A stretch of DNA of 64,000 nucleotides from Hirundichthys speculiger (GCA_018398805.1 JAGFBZ010000852.1:124001-188000); one strand, 5' to 3'; positions 1-10,859 are shown, numbered from the stretch's first letter. Numbers and translations: made by a program. The notes: generated by a model from the letters alone, not told the origin.

Positions 1-40
1 TTAATTAGTTTATTATGGATGACTTAAGTCACATGGCAAC

Positions 41-43
<3 letters not shown>

Positions 44-90
<47 letters not shown>
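44..90. repeat. (AAT)n microsatellite
   Basis: About 15 perfect AAT/TAA units. Confidence 0.95.
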
Positions 91-91
<1 letters not shown>

Positions 92-339
92 CATTTTATT
101 TAAAAGCGCCTTTCAGGACACCCAAGGTCACTGTAAGGGGAATTAAAAAACAGTTTACGGTTTATGGAGTGTAGATGGAAGTGAGTGGACCGGGTGATGC
201 TATTGATGTGGGAGTGAAAGGATAGTGAACTGTCGAGGATGACACCCAGACTCTCAACCTGAGGGGAGGGGGACACAGAGGAGCTGTCGATGAGGAGGGA
301 AAAATTGGAGAAGGAAGTTAGAAAGGTAGAGCTGGGTGT
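91..339 (-). mobile_element. LINE reverse transcriptase fragment, part 2
   Basis: The minus strand reads PQVESLGVILDSSLSFHSHI and NSITRSTHFHLHSINR, the region just after the YADD box of CR1/L2-type LINEs. It continues the fragment at 1114-1300, from which it is separated by an inserted TIR element at 340-1113. It lies in or beyond stx3 intron 6. Confidence 0.75.
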
Positions 340-1113
340 AGAGGTCTTCACAGGGTCCACTTTCATGGACCCGAACCCAAATGGACATGTGAAAATTCGA
401 CCCGAAACCGACCCGACCCGAGCTATTATCATAAGTCCGGGAGTCCGAACCCAAAAGAACCCGCAATATTTGGACCCGAACTGACCCGACCTGAGTCTTT
501 AGTTTCCGACCACGAACCAAACCAAGTTACCTGAATAGAACCGAGACAATCCAGCCCATAGTTCATGTTAAAAGTTGTCTAGCATTGAATAAAACTTGAT
601 TTTCTTACCTAAAGTTGTCTTCTTCTACCCGGTTCAGTTGCTACATAGGCTATGTGATGTAAACAACAATAAATCCACGTCGTTATTTTCTTTGTGGATA
701 CATATGCTGTTGGTAGCAACTGCTAACGCTAATAGCCTACACCAGTCAGGACGTGTCGTAAATATGTTTTCTCATCCAGCGTTGTCATGTTGGCGATCCG
801 TTGTGCTTTACAGCTGCCGGGCAAACCCATAATAACACGCTACGGCAACACGATTGTTTCATGACAATACGCCACGTTAATGAATAATCATTTAACTGCC
901 CCGAGTCCTGACATTGGCTGCCACCACCAATATCTTTACTTCTCTTGAGTAAACACAGACCCAGCCTGTCAGAGAGCACCGACCGGACCCGAGACTAACT
1001 GTACCGATTCCGCCCTGAACCAGGAGTCATGTCTTTTGAATGGACCCGAAACCCGATTCGGGTTGGGTCGGAACTTTGGGTTTTCGGATTGTCGGGTTGT
1101 TCCGAAGACCTCT
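340..1113. mobile_element. 774-bp TIR element with 10-bp target duplication
   Basis: The element begins AGAGGTCTTC and ends GAAGACCTCT, a perfect 10-bp inverted pair. It is flanked by AGCTGGGTGT at 330-339 and 1114-1123. The inside shows CCCGACCC/GGGTCGG-type sub-terminal repeats and no transposase. A 10-bp duplication fits Mutator-like elements better than hAT (8 bp), but the family is not certain. Confidence 0.75.
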
Positions 1114-1300
1114 AGCTGGGTGTCATCCGCGAAACAGTGAAAAGAAATGTTGAATTTACGGAAGATGTGACCAAGGGGGAGGAGGTAAGTGATGAAGAGG
1201 AGGGGCCCCAGGACAGAGCCCTGGGGCACACCTGTGGTGACTGGGGAGGGATCAGGGGTGAAGGTCCTAAGATGGATGAACTGGGTATAATAGGATAGCG
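1114..1300 (-). mobile_element. LINE reverse transcriptase fragment, part 1
   Basis: The minus strand reads [11 protein letters not shown] and [10 protein letters not shown], two conserved RT blocks with the catalytic ADD. Removing the inserted element and one target copy joins it in frame to the part at 91-339 (ADDTQL followed by YLSNFL). Confidence 0.8.
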
Positions 1301-1511
1301 GTGGCTTTTATAAGTGACACAATCAGTCAGAACATCAAATCATGGATGAGGGAGTGCCCTAGTGGGCATCATCAGACCGTGAGTATCTTCACTTCATGGT
1401 AATGTGGTTGCTAAAGTGACTCCTACAGCCAAACATGAGATTATCTAATAATGAGCTCCACATTCAGGTGTCCTGAGGTCGCAGAGCATCATACAACCAG
1501 ATGGCACTTAC

Positions 1512-1620
1512 TGATCTCCAGCTGTCGGGCGATTCGTCCTTTGCTCTTGTCTCTGAATTCCATCTGAGCCTCGTTGTACTTTGTCATGACCTCCACAAAC
1601 TTCTTGGCCAGAATTGCATG
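1512..1620 (-). CDS. stx3: stx3 exon 6 (Habc end)
   Basis: This 109-nt exon encodes [19 protein letters not shown], then [17 protein letters not shown]. It has a TTCTCACAG acceptor and a GTAAGT donor. The length equals the usual exon 6 of the family. The next exon (start of the SNARE half) would lie left of position 1, and I found no match in 1-1511. Confidence 0.9.
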
Positions 1621-4600
1621 CTGTGAGAAGTGAAAATGCAGATGTTCATTTTAAAGACCGTTCAGACAATTAGTGAAAGTTGTTTCTTCAGATGCTGTAA
1701 TGAAATAGTCTCTGAGAGGAACCACTGACTACCACTGTTCACTTTACATTAGCTCATGACATCGTACAGAAACAGAACTGGTGGAAGTACCAACTATCTC
1801 CTCATGGCCTCAGGCCAACATAAAAGTCAAAATGCATTCAATTAGATCTCAGTCCTGCATTGATGCGATTGATCCCACCACTCTTACAGATCTCAATGTG
1901 TTATTGGCATTAAAGAAACTGCATTGTCCTGGTTTGAGTCAGATAGATTTCAGTCTGGTAGATGCATGCGAACAAGGACTCTTCCTGATGCATCAGAGGT
2001 AGTCCTGGAGTTCCACGGGGAACCCATACTTTTCACTGGAGAAATGCTGAGGTCTGTATATTCGTGACTGTTATCAGCCAGCATGGCATAAATGTGCTAA
2101 ACGTGGGGAAAACCTTGATAAAAAACCTGAAACGTCTGATGCTGGCTCGGAGGCAAAGCATGCTGCTGAAGCAACAGTCCAGCAGTCTCAGGAAAACATT
2201 TGCGTCACACCCTAAAAGAAATGTTACAGGCAGGCTCTTGGGAGGTTTTGTTCTTATTAGCTTGGTGGGTCCCCCTATGGATGCGGAAGTAATGTCACCG
2301 TAACAACACTGTCTAAGATTTACTCTTAGACAGTGTTGTTACGGTGACGTTACCGTAACCGTAACAACACTGTCTAAGATTTACTCTTGTTTGGTTTCCT
2401 GCTCAGTCCCTGTCTCGGTTTCTCTTCCGTCATAGCTCTTCTAAGTTTCTTGGCTGCCTCTGCCATTACATCCACTGTCGCTCTGTGAGCTGGCGTCATC
2501 ATTGTTAGTGTGTGACACAGTACCCTAAAGCTTTACATAGTTGTCGCAAGAGAACTTTTCTTTGGTTGGTTTTTGCCAGTAGAAGGGACTGGAGACGGTA
2601 GGAGCAAGACGACACTGCTGAAAAGTAAGCAAGCTCTCCTCTTCGTGCCACTTTAAGAGCATGAACGCATGAAACTGTTAAAAGGGAAATGGAGGGACCC
2701 AACTCAGCTTTGGTACTGGAGGATACCATCCTGGAACATCTCCCCAGCGTCTGCAGAGGTGTGCTGCGACCAGCTATGGGTAATCCTTGAAGGGTCAGAG
2801 TATGAAGGGATCTGTACAGCAGCCCCCAGCCCAGACTTGTATTGCTTGCTGCCTCCCATCTCTTTGCCAGGAAGGATGAGCCCCCTAAACACTGCTGTGA
2901 CTCAACCAGAGTGAGCTGTGTTTGGTGCGCCCCATCATGCCAACTACTCACCCAACCAACCCCCATCTTGAAACACCAAGTCTAAGGTTGTTTTCACGCT
3001 GGCGCTATTTAGGTCGGCCCATAAGGGGCTTGGCCATGTGTGGACCAAAATGACCTTGACAAGGCTATCAGCGACCTCTGGTGTGGTTCATTTGTAGTGT
3101 GAAAGCTCCACGACCTCGGGGCGACCCAACATCAGTGTGAGGAGCACATGTTTGAGCTAAGTAGACTTCCGTAGTCCACTGGGCAGTGCATTGTGGGATA
3201 TAAACTCACAAAGCAGCACTAAACAAACCTGGGAGAAAGAAGTTGTGGACAAAGGTGGACTCCTGAGGAGATTCGCTGTGTCCTTGAGGTTTGGGTGGAC
3301 AACTTTCATCCACAGACAAAATGATGATATCTACGGAGTGACCAATAACAATATTGATCAATGACAGCACTGTCCAGTGGTCAGTGGACCAACGGTCAGT
3401 GAACCAACAGTCAGTGAACCAACGGGTCAGTGGAGCAGCAGTCAGTGGAGCAGCAGTCAGTGGACCAACGGTCAGTGACCCAACAGTCAGTGGACCAACA
3501 GTCAGTGGAGCAGCAGTCAGTGGAGCAGAGGTCAGTGGACCAGCGGTCAGTGAACCAACGGGTCAGTGGAGCAGCAGTCAGTGGAGCAGCAGTCAGTGGA
3601 CCAACGGTCAGTGACCCAACAGTCAGTGAACCAGCAGTCAGTAAACCAACAATCAGTGAACCAGCAGTCAGTGAATCAACAGTCAGTGAACCAGCGGTCA
3701 GTGAACCAACAATCAGTGAACAACAATCAGTGAACCAGCAGTCAGTGAACCAGCAGTCAGTGAACCAACAATCAGTGGACCAGTGGTCGGTGGACCAATG
3801 GTCAGTGAACCAACAATCAGTGGACCAGCGAACAGTGGACCAATGGTCAGTGAACCAACAATCAGTGGACCAGTGGTCAGTGAACCAACAATCAGTGAAC
3901 AACAATCAGTGGACCAGTGGTCGGTGGACCAATGGTCAGTGAACCAACAATCAGTGAACCAACAATCAGTGGACCAGTGGTCGGTGGACCAGTGGTCAGT
4001 GGACTAGCGGTCAGTGAACCAGCGGTCAGTGGACCAGCCGTCAGTGAACCAGCGGTCAGTGAACCAACAATCAGTGAACCAGCAGTCAGTGAACCAGCGG
4101 TCAGTGAACCAATAATCAGTGAACCAACAATCAGTGGACCAGTGGTCGGTGGACCAATGGTCAGTGAACCAACAATCAGTGGACCAGCGAACAGTGGACC
4201 AATGGTCAGTGAACCAACAATCAGTGGACCAGCGAACAGTGGACCAATGGTCAGTGAACCAACAATCAGTGGACCAGTGGTCAGTGGACCAGTGGTCAGT
4301 GAACCAGCGGTCAGTGAACCAACGGTCAGCGCTGTTATTGGTCATGAACTGATCTCCTGCCAAAAAGGAGTTGAAGGTGTTGTCTCACTACTACTGAGCT
4401 TCAAAACCGCTCTTAAGAAAACACAATCTGTGGTCGTAGGTCCACAGTGCTGATTTGTGTCATCTCACCTGTGACTTCCGTATCCTGAGGTCGGCTGATG
4501 CTCGTTCATCTTGGTTTGACTCCAGCTGCCGTTCGATAGCTGTGAGAACGTGGAGAAGATACGCTTCATATCGGGAACACACACTTGTTGGCATGTAAAC

Positions 4601-7478
4601 GCAACCATAGCAGAAGCTGCCTCTCTGGTTATATGGGGACCAGCTGTGTCACAGCAGAACCAGTGAAAGTTCACTGTTTCTGTTGGTCCAGTCTGTCTTT
4701 TCCGTCTAAAGTGAAACAAAAACCACGATGAGGAAGAGCAAATAGACACTGACTCTTCAGCTTGTTCCTGGCGTTGTTGGCTGATTTCTTTATCTCGTTG
4801 GTGAGGGCTTCCAGGTCATCCTGCGTTTCTGAAAGAGAGAGTGAAAACGTGAAACAAGAGAAGCTGCTGGAGCACCAGCTGACAGATGTGGTGTCTGTGA
4901 GACCCTCACTCTGGTCAGACGTGGGGGCCGACAGGATGGTGGAGTGCAGCTTTTTGATTTCTGCCACACTCTCATCGAATCTTGTCAATACTGGTCCGTA
5001 TATCTTCAGCCTGAAACACACGTACATGCAGACGAGTCAGAACGGAAAGTGGTTTCTGCGACAAATGAGCAGTGGTGCAGAAGAAAGCATGAAACCTGAG
5101 TGAAGAAGTCATCCATGAAAGCCTCATTCTCCACGGGAACCTCGACGTCGTCGCCACCGCCATCGCTTTTCTGTTAGAAAGACGTTTGAAGAGAAGACCA
5201 GGTATGAAACCAACAACCAGAACCCACGACCACCTCAGAAGCACCAACGCGTGAGAACAAGCCAGTTTTATTGTTCAATACCAAATCAGAAAATATTCGG
5301 ACAGTGAACAAAAGAAGCATGAAACATAAACCAGGAAATGTTGCATTAACTTTTGTTCAATTGCAAATTGCATGAACCCAAGATGTCTCATACACTCATA
5401 CAACCCCGTACCGCCACGGTTCTTGGACTTGTTCCTAATAACCGGTTCCCGGGTGCACTGGTGTCTCTCCTACCATTATTTACAGCGCTTCTTCCTGTTC
5501 AGGGTTAGGGTAGGGTTAGGGGATAAGGGTTAGGGTTAGGGTTGGGGTTGGGGTTGGGGTTAGGGTTAGGGTTAGGGGTTGGGGTTGGGGTTGGGTTAGG
5601 GTTAAACTTGATAGCACTGGCCTACTGATCTGACAGGATGGGTAGTAGAGTGGAAGGTAAAATAGTCCTTCCCATTGGGGACCAGGGTTCGATCAGCGGG
5701 CAGAGCGAAGAGAGGGATCTGTTTAAGATAAATGGGGGTACGGGCCCAGCGGTTTTAAAATAAAGAGGTGGAAATATGAAATATAAATATTTAGGAAAAA
5801 ATAAATAGATAAAAAAACGGGGAAGAAAGGGGCAGGGTTTGTTGTGGTTAATTAAAACAATGATAATTCTATTAAAAGGCTGGGTCCCATCCCGGTAAGG
5901 ACCATGCAGATCACTAGGGAGATGCATGAAAATAGTTAAAAACAATAAATAATAAAACACCAAGGGGGATAATAAAAAAGATATATATAAATATTACTTA
6001 AAAGTCAGGGCAGCGAAAGTAAGTGCTATTAAGATTAAAACACAAGTGCTACAAAGATAAAGACATAAGTGCTTGTAATAAATATTAATAAAAATAAATA
6101 TAAGTACAAACCATGCAAAAAAAAAGGAGATAAAACACAGGGGAAGGAAATTATCACTGCCCTTAAAATTTAATAATGTAACAAACAAATAATAAAAAAA
6201 AATTAAAAAATAGATAAAGACATGCACCTCCCATCCAGGTGTGGATTCGAACCCCAGTCCATTCATGTGTGGGCTGGGGCTTTAGCCATTCTGCTGGTTT
6301 CAGGGTGTGGTGAAATGGAGTTCCGCATGGTCCAAGAATCGTGGATCCACAGGCTCGGGAGACGTGCGCCCCGAGGTTGAAGACCAGGTTGTCCTAATTA
6401 TCACTCAGCGTTTAGGCCTCCGGACACAGTGGTCCCGAACCTGTGGATCCAAATCTTTTTTTCTTTCTCTTTTTACTCGCTTATCAGGGTTAGGGTTAGG
6501 GGTTAGGGGTTAGGGTTAGGGTTAGGGGGTTAGGGTTAGGGGGTTAGGGGGTTAGGGTAAGGGGGTTAGGGGGTTAGGGTTAGGGGTTAGGGGGTTAGGG
6601 TTAGGGTTAGGGGGTTAGGGGGTTAGGGTAAGGGGGTTAGGGTTACGGGGTTAGGGTTAGGGGGTTAGGGTTAGGGTTAGGGGGTTAGGGTTAGGGTAAG
6701 GGGTTAGGGTTAGGGGGTTAGGGTTAGGGGGTTAAGGTTAGGGGGTTAGGGTTAGGGGGTTAAGGTTAGGGTTAGGGGGTTAGGGTTAGGGGGTTAGGGT
6801 TGGGGTTAGGGTTAGGGCCTGCTGGAGCCTATCCCAGCTGTCTTCGGGCAAAAGGCACCTGGAGACCTGGAACGGGTTGCCAGTCCATCGCAGGGACGCA
6901 CTACATTTAAACTTTGTGAGGAAACTGGAGTTATTGGAGAAAATCCGTGGAAGCTCGGGGTGAACACTGAAACTCCGCACAGACAGGCCTAAGCTGGCAT
7001 CCGAACCAAGAACCTTCTTGCTGTGAGACAAAAGTGCCAACCACCAAGCCGACCAAAAATCTCCCACCACGTGAGGGTCCAGACCAGAGTCTTGGATCTT
7101 TGTGAAAGAGATCTACAGAGTCCTTCAGAAACAATCTGCAGGTTCATGAATGCATTTCTGACAGGCATCTTTTCACTCTGCTGCCTGTTGCATGTTGCAT
7201 TAGTCCTGTTGGACTAATTAACCTGACATGACTCCAGAGATTCCTTGTGTCAAGACTTTTTCTGTATTATTCTGTCTACTGAAGTTTCTCTGCTTTGTGA
7301 TCCAGGTTAGCGTCAGAAACTGTCTGAGTCAGCTTCGGCCGAATTGAGGTTTCATGTTTGCTGTCAGTTATGAGCGTCATTAGAGGGACGAGAGCTGCAG
7401 CTGGTGGAGGATACGACTGGTTTTAGATGAACAGCAGTATTTCACTCACCTCTTCAGCTGTGCCAGCCGGTCCTTCAT
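1512..7478 (-). CDS. stx3: syntaxin 3-like t-SNARE, exons 1-6 (3' part off window)
   Basis: This is the 5' part of a plasma-membrane syntaxin (target-membrane SNARE for vesicle fusion). Coding exons on the minus strand are 7478-7450, 5170-5096, 5010-4910, 4828-4754, 4539-4469 and 1620-1512, all with GT-AG borders. The pieces read MKDRLAQLK, then [52 protein letters not shown] and [14 protein letters not shown], which is the N-peptide plus Habc domain of the syntaxin 1/3 family. The STX3-like wording ([16 protein letters not shown]) favours stx3. Exon lengths of 75, 101, 75, 71 and 109 follow the family's usual pattern, except that exon 3 is one base too long and exon 1 is 29 nt, so exon 2 is read out of frame between them. 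SNARE motif and TM exons are not in the window. It could be a decaying copy or contain sequencing errors. Confidence 0.88.
1621..2293. other. stx3 intron 5, no gene seen
   Basis: There are short plus-strand open stretches (1781-2002, 2064-2303) with no recognisable domain or splice context. They are probably old repeat sequence. Confidence 0.4.
2294..2388. repeat. perfect 24-bp-arm palindrome plus a third direct copy
   Basis: Arms 2294-2317 and 2325-2348 are exact reverse complements around the 7-base loop ATTTACT. The left arm and loop recur in direct orientation at 2361-2388. Confidence 0.95.
2389..2990. other. stx3 intron 5, no gene seen
   Basis: A 153-codon minus-strand open frame (2966-2505) has no recognisable domain, no family resemblance and no splice support. 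I treat it as chance or old repeat. Confidence 0.4.
2990..3345 (+). mobile_element. transposon fragment with Myb/SANT-like peptide
   Basis: The plus strand at about 3237-3321 reads [20 protein letters not shown] then QTK and stop. This is the first helix of the Myb/SANT-like domain found in PIF/Harbinger accessory proteins. It is truncated at the start of the adjacent minisatellite. Confidence 0.5.
3355..4335. repeat. 15-bp minisatellite in stx3 intron 5
   Basis: About 65 variant units of the form CAGTGGACCAGCGGT / CAGTGAACCAACAAT. Because 15 is divisible by 3 and no unit contains a stop in several frames, long open frames appear on both strands. Their proteins ([16 protein letters not shown]) are repeat translations, not genes. 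Confidence 0.95.
4469..4539 (-). CDS. stx3: stx3 exon 5 (Habc)
   Basis: It encodes [20 protein letters not shown] then KSQ, ends in phase 0 at CAG, and is followed by GTGAGA. The [10 protein letters not shown] block is diagnostic of syntaxins 1-3. At 71 nt it is one codon shorter than the 74 nt I recall for STX1A. Confidence 0.9.
4754..4828 (-). CDS. stx3: stx3 exon 4 (Habc)
   Basis: This 75-nt exon encodes [20 protein letters not shown] followed by NKLK. It lies between a TTTCAG acceptor and a GTCAGT donor. It matches helix Hb of syntaxin 3, and its phase (1 in, 1 out) agrees with exons 3 and 5. Confidence 0.9.
4910..5010 (-). CDS. stx3: stx3 exon 3 with one extra base
   Basis: The first part reads [11 protein letters not shown] in one frame and the rest reads [22 protein letters not shown] in the next frame. 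The change is explained by one extra C in ATT-C-GAT near 4977. The exon is 101 nt where this family normally has 100. Read straight on from exon 2's conserved frame it hits a TGA immediately after the insertion. Confidence 0.85.
5096..5170 (-). CDS. stx3: stx3 exon 2 (acidic linker, start of Habc)
   Basis: In the conserved frame its 25 codons contain [17 protein letters not shown], the acidic stretch and first Habc residues of syntaxin 3. The acceptor is TTTCTAACAG. The donor, CAG followed by GTTTCA, is weaker than its neighbours. Joined to the 29-nt exon 1 it would be read one base out of frame. Confidence 0.85.
5500..5607. repeat. interstitial telomere-like array (TTAGGG/TTGGGG)
   Basis: Short blocks of GGGTTA mixed with GGGGTT lie inside stx3 intron 1. 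On the gene's coding strand these read CCCTAA. Confidence 0.9.
5608..6483. other. spacer between telomere-like arrays
   Basis: AT-rich DNA in stx3 intron 1. A minus-strand GGGTTCGAATCC near 6244-6256 and GGTTCGATC near 5686 look like pol III B boxes, so degraded tRNA-derived repeats are possible. No gene seen. Confidence 0.35.
6484..6820. repeat. interstitial telomere-like array (TTAGGG with G-rich variants)
   Basis: About 330 bp of TTAGGG with frequent TTAGGGGG, GTAAGG and TTACGG variants. The heavy variation argues for an internal, decaying array, not a chromosome end. Confidence 0.93.
7450..7478 (-). CDS. stx3: stx3 exon 1 (start codon, N-peptide)
   Basis: It encodes MKDRLAQLK plus two bases, followed by a consensus GTGAGT donor. 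The MKDR start is the N-peptide of SNARE syntaxins that contacts Munc18. An AG (TTTGCAG) sits one base before the ATG, so a 5' UTR exon may lie further upstream. The 29-nt length leaves phase 2, which does not match the phase-0 frame needed by exon 2. Confidence 0.8.
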
Positions 7479-8860
7479 TCTGCAAAGTTCTGATCCAACG
7501 CAAAATAAGAAGACAAGCCTACAGGTGCCAGTGCCTTCCCCACACAGCTGCCGTATTAAAATGGCCTCCAACGGAGCTCAGCGGAAACACCCGTCTCCTG
7601 GTGACCCAGAGTTTGGACCGTGGGACGGTCTTCAGAGCTTCAGAAAGATCCGGAGAGACAAAGAGGAACTCCTCATATGTGGAATAATTCAGCGCTCTGT
7701 ATGAACAGAACGTCAGGGGCCGTTTTTCCTCAGAGACGAGCTGTGGTCAACCTGCTCTGAGGACTAACTAAGCCTCTATCCTCTAAGAACGGATTAGGAC
7801 AACAGTGTTCAGGACATAAACCTCCCTCCCCCGTCCCCCCTCTCCCACGTCCAGCAGAAAACACCGGCTGAGACGGCACCTTCTCCGGCCGGTCCTGTTT
7901 ACTGAATGGCTTTTACATTTTCCAAAGCTGACGAGAGAAACATCTTCATCGAAGGAGTTAATGTTGGGTTCTAAATCCATACAATGAGCTTTAATTTCCT
8001 GGAAAACTCTACATGAACAGAGAAGGGGTGAACATATCATGTCTTCTCCAAAAAACTGGCACAAACTGATAATTAAAAATGACTGATTTATGCTGTTAGA
8101 CTGTTACCAAACAGACTTCAGCTTGAACTTCCTCCGACCGATCAGCTGAAGCAGAAGCTGTTTGAGGTGAACACAATCAGTCTGAACAGGAATCATGCTT
8201 CATGTCACGTCTAAAAGACATGTTTTACATTTTTTTAATTAAAAATTAAGTTATAAGTGAGTTATAAGTGGTGTAAATGTCCATGTAAACGCTGGTGATT
8301 TAGTGTAACACCAGCCTGTGTGTATTTCCTGCTCTTTAGCACCACCTAGTGGCCGTAATTAAGATGGTTTGAGAGGAAGTTCAAGGAGCCTTCAGGACGT
8401 AAAGAAGACAGTATCCCAGTTCACTCTGCAGGACGTGTCTGGTCTGCCTTTCGAGAGATTTCATTTGTTACTGAAAGAGATGGGGAACACATTTAATCCT
8501 CAGATGCTTTTATAAAAGCTCATGATGCTTAAAGCTGCGTTTCTTTCAGCACTCTGTGATAAACGTGACCAGATAGTTTTGCTTTACGGGCTCACTCATG
8601 TTATTTACACCATGCAGCAACTGCAGAGTCAAATAATCATGTAATTAAGTTTTCAGACGATACAGTACTTTTGAGCTTGGCGTGTTCTGGTTTAAAGGGA
8701 TGTGGAGGACACAAATGCAGGAGACCCAGGAGGCAGGAGCAGCAAAAAAATGCAAAAAAAATGCTGCCAGAGAACAAAAACCTAAACTAAACTAACAAGA
8801 AAAGAACAAGAAGCAAAGACGTTCAGCAGCGACACGAAACAAGACACCAGAGGAGGTAAC
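7479..8860. other. region upstream of stx3, no other gene seen
   Basis: This holds the stx3 5' flank. There is no convincing TATA box, CpG cluster or further exon. Confidence 0.4.
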
Positions 8861-9208
8861 CTGGAGGAGAAGAACCCCAGGAGAAGAACCCCAAGAGAAG
8901 AACCCTAGGAGAAGAACCCCAGGAGAAGAACCCCAGGACATAAAACTCAGGAGAAGAACCTCAGGAGAAGAACCCCAGGACATGAACCTCAGGAGAAGAA
9001 CCCTAGGAGAAGAACCCTAGGAGAAGAACCCCAGGAGAAGAACCCCAGGAGGAGGACCCCAAGAGAAGAACCCTAGGAGAAGAACCCCCAGAAGAAGAAC
9101 CCCAGGAGAAGAACCCCCAGAAGAAGAACCCCAGAAGAAGAACCCCAGGAGGAGGACCCCCAGGAGAAGAACCCCAGGAGAAGAACCCCCAGAAGAAGAA
9201 CCCCAGTT
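8860..9208. repeat. AGGAGAAGAACCCC minisatellite
   Basis: Tandem 13-15-bp units of GAAGAACCCCAGGA. The minus-strand frames (SSPGVLLLGF repeats) are repeat translations. Confidence 0.93.
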
Positions 9209-9219
9209 TGTGCCCGGTT

Positions 9220-9776
9220 TGTGGTGATCTGCAGTCGGATGTCTACATACTGTCTGCAGGGGGCGGATCGCGGTCACGGAGCCGGGACGGGAGCCCCCGA
9301 CGTTGCAGCGGCGGCATGCTGCCCCCGTCCAGCTGTCTACACGCCGGATGGGTCAGCTGACCTGGCAGGGGCCTTCTGGTGACCTGGTGGGGCCCAGCAC
9401 TGCCGGGGGAGATGACAACGGCCTGGTCCGGTCTGCATGATGAACCGGGCTCTGGGAAGGTCGGCTCCGTCGCTCACCGGACTGAATGGAGCTCAGTCTT
9501 CCAAAGGGAGACGGTCTGGTTCATCGGTGTTTCCTCCTCTGACCTGAAGATATCTCACTTGTCATCATTATGGAGATATACTGGTTCTAACGGATGTTAA
9601 CTGTTTTAACGGCTGTTATCTGGAGTTAGCACTCGGACCACCGGACCTGGCATGAAAAGGAGCACTGGACGCCGGCAGCTCCTCTAGTACACCAGATTTT
9701 TCCTGGTGTACTGAAACTTGAATTTCCCCTTTGGGGGATTAATAAAGTATTTTTGAATTTGAATTTGAATTTGAAT
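9220..9776 (+). mobile_element. LINE 3' UTR and tail
   Basis: A GC-rich stretch leads into TTTGGGGGATTAATAAAGTAT and a (TTTGAA)n tail, the usual 3' end of a teleost non-LTR element. No coding part remains. Confidence 0.5.
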
Positions 9777-9884
9777 AAAGTTTGCCAAAATTGTATTCTA
9801 GGTTTTAACAAAATAACCCAAAGACAAAAATCACAAAAACACCAAAAGGTCAGCAGTTTCATGATAGATCAAGCTTAATATGAA

Positions 9885-9978
9885 AAAGTATCGGTATCGG
9901 TATTGATATCGGCGATACCGGCCCCGTATTTACTTGGTATCGGATTGATACCAAAATTCCCAGTATCGCCCAGCTCTA
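9885..9978. mobile_element. solo hAT end
   Basis: It ends with CAGTATCGCCCAGCTCTA, the inverted form of the common fish hAT terminus TAGAGCTGGGCGATA. No partner end is visible. Confidence 0.5.
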
Positions 9979-9979
9979 A

Positions 9980-10800
9980 TTAGGGAAACTAACACAAGGA
10001 AGTAAAACAGAACAAGACCAAGCAGGGAAACAGGGTATCAAAATAAAACAGGAAGTATAGCCTGCAGAAACAGAATAGGACAGAGATACCAGAAAACAAG
10101 ACAAAACTCAAGAAAACTACAAGGAAACCCCCCCAAAAAAGACACCAAACCAAACCCAGATCTTAACATGCTGAGAGCAGATGAGTGTCCATCAAAGAAA
10201 TAGAAACGGTGAAGGACTGGTGTGAAGATCACCACCGTGTGCTAAATACCTGCAAAGCTAAAGAAATTATGACCCGGTAGTAGTGGCTGTTGTAAAACCG
10301 AACAAACTGTTTCCTTGAAGTATTGTTGCAGAGCTCAGAGGTGGAATGAACGGACTGAGATTTACACAGAAGTCAGAGCTCCAATTTTATTACCAGAAAG
10401 TGAAATGTACCTGTTGATAGGCCCAGAGAACACACTTCCTAAAAGAATACCCACCCTACAAACTGTCTATGAGGCAGCTGTGACAAGCAAATAAAAGATA
10501 TCCAGAGGATCCGTTATGTGTCCGATTCTCTGAATATAATCTACTACCATCCGGTGAAAGATACAGACCAGTGAGACGCAGAAGAAACTTCTACTTCAGT
10601 CCAGCCTCCAAAACACTGCTCAAACCAGATCTAGATGATGGAGCGCTAGGACACGTGATGGGTCGCTTCTATACATCTGCTTCTATGATTCCCAGTCTTT
10701 TATGCTGCCTTTTTAAAATTCTCGATCTGTCGATTGACGTTGTTCAGCTGACGTCAGTGAGCTGATTCCAGGTCCAGGAGCGCCGCTCTACTAGAACCTA
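9980..10800 (+). mobile_element. LINE C-terminal relic
   Basis: The plus strand around 10571-10640 reads RRRRNFYFSPASKTLLKP, like the C-terminal YRP-R-R-NFYF tail of LINE polymerases. The surrounding sequence is decayed. Confidence 0.35.
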
Positions 10801-10859
10801 AATCAACCCTCAGGTTGTGCCAGCACATCCGTTTTGCAGAAATCTTTCTCAAGTGTTGC

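Noticed and set aside
2505..2966. 153-codon minus-strand frame as a gene
   Set aside because: No recognisable domain, no splice context, and it lies inside stx3 intron 5 near repeat fragments.
3411..4453. Long open frames of 119-178 codons on both strands
   Set aside because: They are translations of a 15-bp minisatellite inside stx3 intron 5, with no splice signals or non-repeat domain.
5500..6820. A true chromosome end
   Set aside because: stx3 exons lie on both sides of the TTAGGG blocks, and the blocks are short and highly variant, so they are internal.
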